A stretch of DNA of 42,292 nt. Source: Saprospiraceae bacterium. GTDB lineage: Bacteria > Bacteroidota > Bacteroidia > Chitinophagales > Saprospiraceae. Positions within the stretch are counted from its first letter, which is position 1. Each line of letters begins with the position of its first letter. The notes beneath the pieces are model-generated. The model was not told where the DNA came from and ran no database searches. It saw only the letters and a program-made list of their open reading frames with translations. Positions 35,510 through 41,368 of the stretch are shown piece after piece. The translations under genes and the position numbers were made by a program. Location of the stretch: assembly GCA_020627825.1 (NCBI GenBank), contig JAHDGD010000011.1, positions 6,480-48,771 on the forward strand. Reading direction: 5' to 3'.

Positions 35510-36151
35510 ATGAACGATATCTTTATAAAAACGCTGCTTTTAACACTGTTAATCTCTTTTTTTTCTTTCTATTCTTGTAGTTCGCATCGTTATGCAGGCG
35601 AAGATTATACGAAAAATCATTCCCTATCGAAAGCTAAGAAAAGAGACTACACTAAAAATCGTTCGATTACTGCAAAACGTCCTTCCTCTTCCACAAAGAA
35701 AAAAACATACAAGTCTACGCCTTCCGAAGTGAGTAGTGAACGAACCGCACTCATCCGCTATGCTTCCACATTACAAGGGATTCCATACGAATATGGTGGA
35801 AAAAATACACAAGGTTTTGATTGTTCTGGTTTTACTTCTTATGTCTATGAACAACAAGGTAAAAGCCTGAAGGGTAATACCAATATGCAAGTGCAACAAG
35901 GCACTAGGATTTCTTTGGGTCAAGCCCAAAAAGGTGATCTGTTATTTTTTGGCTCGAGCCAAAAGATTTCCCATGTGGCTTTAATTGTGGAGAACACTAA
36001 AGATAAATTAGTTGTCATTCATGCGACTTCAAGTAAAGGTGTCATTCAGCAAGACATCACACATTCTACTTATTGGAGACCTAAGATTTTATATGCGGTC
36101 AATGTATGGGAAAACGGAAAACAGGAATCTCATCTTGTTTCTATGAAGTAA
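35510..36151 (+). CDS. NlpC/P60 family cell-wall peptidase, lipoprotein
   Basis: The 213-residue protein has a lipoprotein signal peptide with the lipidation cysteine at 23 (FYSC), a basic low-complexity linker with a repeated unit DYTKNHS/DYTKNRS (32-52), and a C-terminal NlpC/P60 domain. The catalytic triad is visible: Cys105 in GFDCSGF, His155 in ISHVALIV and His171 in VIHATS. Family members cleave gamma-D-Glu-diaminopimelate bonds in peptidoglycan. It is anchored in the envelope and likely acts in wall remodelling. Two palindromes of the repeat family are coded in frame at residues 135-141 (LGQAQK) and 146-152 (FGSSQK), just before His155. It is convergent with prfC and shares a bidirectional terminator with it. 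Confidence 0.93.
   Translation: MNDIFIKTLLLTLLISFFSFYSCSSHRYAGEDYTKNHSLSKAKKRDYTKNRSITAKRPSSSTKKKTYKSTPSEVSSERTALIRYASTLQGIPYEYGGKNTQGFDCSGFTSYVYEQQGKSLKGNTNMQVQQGTRISLGQAQKGDLLFFGSSQKISHVALIVENTKDKLVVIHATSSKGVIQQDITHSTYWRPKILYAVNVWENGKQESHLVSMK
35914..35930. repeat. Palindrome TTTGGG-tcaag-CCCAAA in the NlpC/P60 gene
   Basis: Perfect 6-base arms around a 5-base centre; the right A run extends to 35932. It encodes LGQAQK. The core GGGTCAAGCCC also occurs in the amidohydrolase gene (minus strand of 28759-28778). Confidence 0.65.
35947..35964. repeat. 18-base perfect palindrome in the NlpC/P60 gene
   Basis: TTTTGGCTCGAGCCAAAA, perfect over all 18 bases, 16 bases after the preceding palindrome. 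It encodes FGSSQK, a few residues before the catalytic His155. Same centre as the three intergenic copies. Confidence 0.8.
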
Positions 36152-36175
36152 ACTATTTCGCATCATGCTTTTCTT

Positions 36176-36197
36176 TTTTTGGGCTCGAGCCCAAAAA
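36176..36197. terminator. Palindrome (core GGGCTCGAGCCC), likely bidirectional terminator
   Basis: Five T, GGGCTCGAGCCC, five A: a perfect 22-base palindrome. It lies in the 51-base gap between the convergent ends of the NlpC/P60 gene and prfC, so both strands read stem plus T run after a gene. It is also one of three identical copies of the repeat family (with 37852 and 39544). Confidence 0.75.
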
Positions 36198-36202
36198 TTC
36201 TC

Positions 36203-37786
36203 CTAAAAATCACTCTGGAAATGAAAGTTGATGTCGGGATGATTTTCTTGCATCATTTTAAGTCCCCAGGCAGATTCTGCTAGATAGACTAATTTACCGT
36301 CTTTATCCTTTGCAATATCTTTACGCCTTCTTTTGATAAATGCTTTCATTTCTTCTTCATTCTCACTTTCTATCCAGCAGGCTTTATATAAGTTAACGGG
36401 TTCATAAGTGCAGCTTGCACCATATTCACCCTCTAGACGATATTGTATCACTTCAAATTGAAGTGCACCTACGGTTCCTATAATTTTTCGTCCACTTTCT
36501 TCTTTGGTAAATAATTGTGCAACCCCTTCGTCCATCAATTGATCGAGCCCTTTTGCAAGTTGCTTGGCTTTCATAGGATTGGCGTTATCAACATACCTGA
36601 ATTGTTCTGGAGAGAAACTTGGTATACCTTTAAATTGTAGCTTTTCGCCCTCTGTCAATGTATCTCCTATCTTGAAATTACCAGAGTCGTAAAGGCCCAC
36701 AATATCTCCTGGAAAAGCCTCGTCTACTACACTTTTCTTACTAGCCATAAAGGCAGTGGGATTCGGAAATTTCATTTTCTTTTCATTCCGAACGTGTAAG
36801 TAATTTGTGTTACGCTGAAAAACACCTGAACATATTCTGAGGAAAGCGATCCGATCTCTGTGCTTAGGGTCCATGTTCGCATGAATCTTGAAGACAAAGC
36901 CAGTAAACTTCTTTTCTGTAGGTTCAATCATACGCTGTTCCGTTTCTCGAGGCAGTGGACTAGGTGCGATTTCTACAAAACAATCCAACATTTCTTTAAC
37001 TCCAAAATTGTTAACAGCTGAGCCAAAAAAGACAGGTGATAACTCGCCATTTTCATAAGCTTCTTGATCGAGTTCAGGGTAAACTTCTGTCAAGACTTCT
37101 ACATCTTCTCTGAGTTCATTTGCTGCTTTTTCACCTACTAATTCTTCTAGTATAGGGTCATCAAGATTTTCGATAACCGTCACTTCATCCTGTTGCTGCT
37201 TGCTATGAGGACGAAATAAATTGAGTTTCTTTTCATATAAGTTGTAAACCCCTTGGAATGTTTGCCCCATCCCTACGGGCCAACTCAAGGGTAGTACATT
37301 TAATTTTAACTTTTCCTCCACCTCGTCAAGTAAATCAAAAGCATCTTTACCTTCCCTATCCAGTTTGTTGATGAAAACAATCATGGGAGCCTTTCGCATT
37401 CGACATACTTCTACTAATTTCTCGGTTTGCATCTCTACCCCTTTTGCGACATCGATTACAACAATGGCACTATCTACAGCTGTTAATGTCCTGTAAGTAT
37501 CTTCAGCAAAGTCTTTGTGACCAGGTGTATCTAGGATATTGATTTGTTTGTCGCGATACTCAAAGGCCATCACGGAAGTTGCAACAGAAATCCCTCTTTG
37601 TTTTTCGATTTCCATGAAGTCACTGGTTGCGTGCTTCTTTATTTTATTAGATTTTACAGCACCTGCTTCTTGTATGGCTCCTCCGAAAAGCAATAATTTT
37701 TCCGTCAGGGTTGTCTTTCCCGCATCTGGGTGAGATACAATCCCAAATGTTTTTCGCTTGCCGATCTCTTCTAGTAAATTTGCCAT
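36203..37786 (-). CDS. prfC: Peptide chain release factor 3
   Basis: RF3 is the GTPase that frees RF1/RF2 from the ribosome after termination. The 527-residue length is standard. The G1 loop [10 protein letters not shown] (18-27), switch [14 protein letters not shown]3 [11 protein letters not shown] and G4 NKLDREGKD are present, followed by the RF3-specific domains II and III ([31 protein letters not shown]). The start gives [20 protein letters not shown] -7-like box TATCTTTG (complement of 37804-37811) is 18-25 bases upstream. It is bounded on both sides by identical palindromes. Confidence 0.97.
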   Translation of the reverse strand: MANLLEEIGKRKTFGIVSHPDAGKTTLTEKLLLFGGAIQEAGAVKSNKIKKHATSDFMEIEKQRGISVATSVMAFEYRDKQINILDTPGHKDFAEDTYRTLTAVDSAIVVIDVAKGVEMQTEKLVEVCRMRKAPMIVFINKLDREGKDAFDLLDEVEEKLKLNVLPLSWPVGMGQTFQGVYNLYEKKLNLFRPHSKQQQDEVTVIENLDDPILEELVGEKAANELREDVEVLTEVYPELDQEAYENGELSPVFFGSAVNNFGVKEMLDCFVEIAPSPLPRETEQRMIEPTEKKFTGFVFKIHANMDPKHRDRIAFLRICSGVFQRNTNYLHVRNEKKMKFPNPTAFMASKKSVVDEAFPGDIVGLYDSGNFKIGDTLTEGEKLQFKGIPSFSPEQFRYVDNANPMKAKQLAKGLDQLMDEGVAQLFTKEESGRKIIGTVGALQFEVIQYRLEGEYGASCTYEPVNLYKACWIESENEEEMKAFIKRRRKDIAKDKDGKLVYLAESAWGLKMMQENHPDINFHFQSDF

Positions 37787-37803
37787 ACCTTATAATTGAA
37801 GCG

Positions 37804-37830
37804 CAAAGATATGGAATAATCAAGTTTCAA
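37804..37830 (-). promoter_or_regulatory. Candidate promoter of prfC
   Basis: The minus strand reads TATCTTTG (complement of 37804-37811), an exact TAnnTTTG. A TTG lies 16 bases upstream (complement of 37828-37830), shorter than the usual 19-21, so only the -7 box is convincing. The leader would be very short. Confidence 0.45.
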
Positions 37831-37851
37831 TAATCATAGAGGAAGCCATCT

Positions 37852-37873
37852 TTTTTGGGCTCGAGCCCAAAAA
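37852..37873. repeat. Palindrome (core GGGCTCGAGCCC) between divergent prfC and MATE genes
   Basis: Five T, GGGCTCGAGCCC, five A, perfect over 22 bases and identical to 36176-36197. It stands upstream of both neighbouring genes, where a terminator has no annotated gene to serve. Confidence 0.8.
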
Positions 37874-37930
37874 TTATAAAGAACAAATAAAGGCGAGGCC
37901 AACATTTGCTCACTCACCATAGTGGTGACG

Positions 37931-38008
37931 ATGATTTATTCATAAAAGTTGTTATTTCTTCAGCATTTCAGGTCTCATTACGAAGCTCTATTACATCATT
38001 CGTGTTTA
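37931..38008. repeat. Diverged 78-bp direct repeat, copy A
   Basis: Aligns without gaps to 41291-41368, exactly 3360 bases downstream, with 61 of 78 positions identical by my hand count. The best block is AAAAGTTGTTATTTCT followed by GGTCTCAT and ACGAAG. Most differences in the core are C/T or A/G exchanges. Confidence 0.75.
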
Positions 38009-38010
38009 AT

Positions 38011-38061
38011 CCTTATACCATTTAAATTTTTGATGTTTTTCAGAATTTGAATGGTATTAGG
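38011..38061. other. Long imperfect hairpin upstream of the MATE gene
   Basis: Left arm ATACCATTTAAATTT (38015-38029), right arm GAATTTGAATGGTAT (38043-38057), 13 of 15 positions paired, 13-base loop; pairing extends outward by CCT/AGG after one mismatch. No T run follows on either side. Confidence 0.5.
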
Positions 38062-38204
38062 TCCTGACAACGTGTTGATTGTATAAATACGCCAATAATT
38101 TAAATGTTATTCATTCCTTAAACCGAAAACATTTTAGAAGCTTATACATTACATAGTCCTAGCTTTATCCCAAGGTCAAAAAACTATTTCCTATCGCACA
38201 ATCA

Positions 38205-39539
38205 ATAGATAAAAAAGCGGAATTCGGCACCAAACCGCTAGGTCAACTTCTTGCTCAGCAGGCTGTTCCAGCAGCTATTGGCATTATGGTGCTTTCCATT
38301 TACGCCATTATCGATACCATTTTCGTAGGTAAGTACGTGGGCCCCGATGGGATTGCAGCCATCACTGTTATTTTGCCGATTACATTTCTCATGGGCTCTA
38401 TAGGAATGGCAACTGGGGTGGGAGGGGCTTCGATCATTTCAAGAGCTTTCGGGGAAAAGAATGATGAAAAAGCGTTTAAAACATTTGGGAATATGATGGC
38501 AATGGTCATTGTATTGACCCTTTCTTTGACTGTTTTATCTTTTATTTTTTCAGAAGAAATAGCATCTTTATTTGGTGGAAAAGGGACTGTTTTAGCTCCA
38601 GCAAATGAATATTTTCGAATTGTATTACCTGGTATTCCGTTCCTAGCCTGGGCGATGATGGCAAATAATGTGATCCGTGCTGAGGGATATCCTAGAATGG
38701 CGATGTTCACCTTGATCACTCCAGCGGTTGTTAATCTTATTCTAGATCCCATCTTTATTATTTATTACGGTTGGGGTATGTTTGGAGCAGGACTAGCAAC
38801 TACGATAGGGTATTTGTTTAGTGCAGGATTTACTTTTTGGTATTTCATGGGTAAACGCTCGGAGATGCGTCTTGATTTGAAATCTATTGTATTGGATTGG
38901 GCAATCGTAAAAGAAATTTCAGCAATTGGTTCGGTTACACTCGCTAGACAGTCAACGATCAGTTTATTATCGGTGGTTTTGAACAATTCTTTATTTGTGT
39001 ATGGTGGAGAAATAGCCATTGCTATGTATGGTTTAGTGAACCGAATCATGTTGTTTCTAAATTTTCCCACCATTGGAATTACCCAAGGATTTGTTCCTAT
39101 TGCCGGCTATAATTATGGTGCTAAGTTGAAAAAACGTGTAACGGACCTTATTCGAATTGCCATGCAATCTGCGACTATTCTAGCAGCGATTTTATTTTTA
39201 TTGATCTTTATTTTCACACCTGAAATATGTTCGTTGTTTACAGACGATCAGGAATTAATTGATCGAGCGACACCAGCAGTTCGCATTTCATTACTTGCAA
39301 CTCCATTGATTGCGATTAATCTTATTGGCAGCGCTTATTTTCAGGCAACAGGTAAAGCCATGGCAGCACTTTTATTGGCCTTGTCAAAGCAGGGGATTTT
39401 CCTTATTCCATTGATTTTGATTTTACCTTTATTTTATGGTTTGAATGGAATTTGGTACTCCTTTCCTATTGCTGATATAGCTGCGGCAGTGCTCACCTTT
39501 TTCTATTTATGGTACAAAAGAAAGCAAGAAACAGTGTAG
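38205..39539 (+). CDS. MATE family multidrug/cation efflux transporter, non-canonical start
   Basis: MATE proteins export drugs or organic cations in exchange for Na+ or H+ through 12 membrane helices. Typical motifs are IIDTIFVGKYVGPDGIAAI, MATGVGGASIISRAFGE (helix 2), RAEGYPRMAM, NLILDPIFI, and GITQGFVPIAGYNYGA in the second half. The first ATG (38286) would begin inside helix 1 and give 417 residues. The frame is open upstream and encodes DKKAEFGTKPLGQLLAQQAVPAAIGI, which is the normal N-terminus of the family. No ATG, GTG or TTG precedes it before the stop at 38160; the codon at the place of the usual initiator Met is ATA (38205), which I used as start (444 residues). Either a rare ATA start, a sequencing error, or a decayed start. 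Confidence 0.85.
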   Translation: MDKKAEFGTKPLGQLLAQQAVPAAIGIMVLSIYAIIDTIFVGKYVGPDGIAAITVILPITFLMGSIGMATGVGGASIISRAFGEKNDEKAFKTFGNMMAMVIVLTLSLTVLSFIFSEEIASLFGGKGTVLAPANEYFRIVLPGIPFLAWAMMANNVIRAEGYPRMAMFTLITPAVVNLILDPIFIIYYGWGMFGAGLATTIGYLFSAGFTFWYFMGKRSEMRLDLKSIVLDWAIVKEISAIGSVTLARQSTISLLSVVLNNSLFVYGGEIAIAMYGLVNRIMLFLNFPTIGITQGFVPIAGYNYGAKLKKRVTDLIRIAMQSATILAAILFLLIFIFTPEICSLFTDDQELIDRATPAVRISLLATPLIAINLIGSAYFQATGKAMAALLLALSKQGIFLIPLILILPLFYGLNGIWYSFPIADIAAAVLTFFYLWYKRKQETV

Positions 39540-39541
39540 GA

Positions 39542-39567
39542 TTTTTTTTGGGCTCGAGCCCAAAAAA
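39542..39567 (+). terminator. Palindrome (core GGGCTCGAGCCC), likely terminator of the MATE gene
   Basis: Eight T, GGGCTCGAGCCC, six A; perfect over 24 bases (39544-39567). It starts 3 bases after the MATE stop. Third identical core copy. On the plus strand the bases after the stem are A-rich, so classical T-run termination works better on the minus strand; the role here is less clear than at 36176. Confidence 0.65.
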
Positions 39568-39629
39568 GAAAAAAGCATGGACAGCATTTCTTTAATAAAA
39601 AGACTCTATTCTCTAGAAAACAAGTAGTT

Positions 39630-39704
39630 ATGAGAACAAATTTATTATTTTTCGATGTTGCAATGTTGGTGTTTACTCTTTTATATTATAGCCTAGATCT
39701 ATAA
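39630..39704 (+). CDS. Possible 24-codon hydrophobic mini-ORF
   Basis: ATG at 39630, 24 codons, mostly hydrophobic (MRTNLLFFDVAMLVFTLL..., ending SLDL). It lies alone between the MATE and flavin reductase-like genes and could encode a single-span membrane peptide. No ribosome-binding site is convincing and the sequence is AT-rich, so chance is the likelier explanation. Confidence 0.15.
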   Translation: MRTNLLFFDVAMLVFTLLYYSLDL

Positions 39705-39787
39705 AAATATTTATTATTCATCTAAATTTAAATTTACGCCTTCTCCAAGATTGAAGATGAATAGGATGAGGTTGAAACGCTCGTTTT

Positions 39788-40288
39788 TTAAATCATTTCC
39801 AAAGCAGTACAGAGCATTTCATAGCCTTCACCTCCATGAATTTTTTCATTTTTCCAGTCCCATTGATTGTGATGTAAGGTGAATGTACAAATGATATGGG
39901 CTTGTAAGGCTTGCAGACTCCAAGTTAAGGATTGTATGGCTTTTTCTCCTCGAGGATCATGCGGAGTGTAAGCACAAGCAATTACCTTTTTCTGATCAAG
40001 TTCTCCGGAGGTAGTGACCCATTCGAGCGCACTTTTTAATTGAGCAGGGATATTGTGTAAATATTCAGGTGTAATAAAAAGTACAAGATGGGCAGCTTGA
40101 ATTTCTTGTTTCCAATTTTCCAATGACTGTGGTACAACAGGATGATCAACTTGGAACAAAGGCAGATCATGTACAGCATCTGATACGATCCATTTAAATT
40201 CAGGAAAAAGGGTAGGGAATTGGTTTATTAGTTTTTGGGTCGACCCATTGGCTTGAGTAGACCCGTTAACAACTAAAATACGCTTCAT
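39788..40288 (-). CDS. NADPH-dependent FMN reductase family protein
   Basis: The product has a flavodoxin-like fold: beta strand KRILVVNGST followed by the phosphate-binding loop, VSDAVHDLPLFQVDHP near 38-53, LVLFITPEYLHNIPAQLKSALEWV (FMN/NADPH-binding PEY-N motif) and a short C-terminus. It probably reduces flavins, quinones or azo compounds with NAD(P)H in the cytoplasm. I take the start at 40288 (MKRILVV); an ATG two codons upstream is possible. The phosphate loop has a tandem duplication NGSTQA-NGSTQK not usual for the family; the second unit codes through TGGGTCGACCCA, a perfect 12-base palindrome (40236-40247). Confidence 0.88.
   Translation of the reverse strand: MKRILVVNGSTQANGSTQKLINQFPTLFPEFKWIVSDAVHDLPLFQVDHPVVPQSLENWKQEIQAAHLVLFITPEYLHNIPAQLKSALEWVTTSGELDQKKVIACAYTPHDPRGEKAIQSLTWSLQALQAHIICTFTLHHNQWDWKNEKIHGGEGYEMLCTALEMI
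40236..40247. repeat. 12-base palindrome TGGGTCGACCCA in the flavin reductase-like gene
   Basis: Perfect over 12 bases, with a T run on the left (40232-40236) but no A run on the right. Minor member of the palindrome family; encodes GSTQ. Confidence 0.5.
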
Positions 40289-40321
40289 ATACAACCTGAT
40301 TTCGAGTCCCGTTAACTCAGG

Positions 40322-41143
40322 TTAATAAAATTCATAACTGAATCCCACACTCACATTAATGAAATGCAACCAATTTTCAGTAAAACCATCACCAGGGCCT
40401 TCTACTTGTTCACTTGTTCCTACGGCACCTCCTCCCAAATAACGAATATTCAAGAACGTAAATGCTTCCCGATTTAATCTAAAACCACCATTTACACTTG
40501 CATCAAGTATGGCGCCTACAATTTCATTTGTTGAACCATTCAAGTAACTCACTGGTGCATAGATACCGTCAGCTTCCAATCCGATAAAATATTTACTTCC
40601 GAAGTACTTTTTCGTTCTTAGTTTTAAGGCTGGAACAACTCCTATATCGGAATTTCGTCTGAAGATACTTCCGTCCAAAGATTCGAATTCTATCGTCGCA
40701 TTCCGAATTTGTAAGGTAACTCCAAAAGCGAAATCATAGCCTGAATTGTCGGGAGCAAATTCATACAAATAGCTTGCTCTGTAAAAAGGGAAATTATAGA
40801 GGAATTTTACACCTGTTCCTGCTGGAAAAGTTGCTTCGTCAACGATCATATCTTCTTCTAGATAAGCTTTCGTTTCAATTTTTAAAGGTTGATATAAAAG
40901 CGTAATAGAGCTTCTTTTAGTCAAGTAAAAATCGAGGGATAATCTTGATACTGGGAATAAAACATCTTGACCACCTTGGGTAACGTAATTTATTCTGGTC
41001 CCTTCGTTACTAAATTGAATGTTATGACTTAAAACACCAATATACCCCAATTCAGCATTAGCTCTTAGCTTAGGAACAGATTGGGAGAATGCAGCGAAGC
41101 TGAGAGAAAGAAGTAAAAGTAAGATAGAAGTTCTTTTGTTCAT
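40322..41143 (-). CDS. Predicted outer-membrane beta-barrel protein
   Basis: The 273-residue protein has a clear signal peptide (MNKRTSILLLLLSLSFAAFSQS). The mature part alternates polar and aromatic residues in strand-sized blocks (SRLSLDFYLTKRSSITLLYQP, YRASYLYEF, FAFGVTLQIRNATIEFES, FIGLEADGIYAPVSYL, FTFLNIRYLGGGA) and ends HFINVSVGFSYEFY, with a terminal aromatic residue as in outer-membrane barrels. I do not recognise a specific family or function. It is 27 bases upstream of the flavin reductase-like gene on the same strand, perhaps cotranscribed by position alone. Confidence 0.8.
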   Translation of the reverse strand: MNKRTSILLLLLSLSFAAFSQSVPKLRANAELGYIGVLSHNIQFSNEGTRINYVTQGGQDVLFPVSRLSLDFYLTKRSSITLLYQPLKIETKAYLEEDMIVDEATFPAGTGVKFLYNFPFYRASYLYEFAPDNSGYDFAFGVTLQIRNATIEFESLDGSIFRRNSDIGVVPALKLRTKKYFGSKYFIGLEADGIYAPVSYLNGSTNEIVGAILDASVNGGFRLNREAFTFLNIRYLGGGAVGTSEQVEGPGDGFTENWLHFINVSVGFSYEFY

Positions 41144-41290
41144 GTTAGATGAATTTTAATGAAATACAAGTGGGTAACTTAATTGACACTTGAATTGTTC
41201 ATCGGAATGATACAAAGAGCATTCTAGCTCAAGTTTAGCATATGAAATAAACAGGTGCATATTGCCTGTTTTTATACCCTTTCATATTAT

Positions 41291-41368
41291 ATGATTCATT
41301 GACAAAAGTTGTTATTTCTGCGGTATTTTAGGTCTCATCACGAAGTCCTACTGCATAGTGCTGGTTTA
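41291..41368. repeat. Diverged 78-bp direct repeat, copy B
   Basis: Partner of 37931-38008, same orientation, 61 of 78 identical by hand count. Its last bases include the stop codon of the isomerase-like gene (41366-41368). Confidence 0.75.

Larger units (their letters stand above)
37874..38204. other. Intergenic region upstream of the MATE gene
   Basis: About 330 bases without a supported gene. It holds repeat copy A (37931-38008) and an 18-base-arm hairpin (38011-38061). No TAnnTTTG box is evident near the MATE start. Together with the palindrome at 37852 this is the most repeat-laden gap in the window. Confidence 0.5.

Noticed and set aside
38300-39073. Two long minus-strand frames (150 and 102 residues) opposite the MATE gene
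   Set aside because: They are antisense shadows of a clear MATE coding sequence, have no family motifs and unlikely composition.
36176-39567. The palindromes as parS sites, integron attC sites or insertion-sequence ends
   Set aside because: The sequence does not match the parS consensus, lacks attC R/L box pairs (GTTRRRY type), and there is no integrase or transposase nearby and no target duplication visible.
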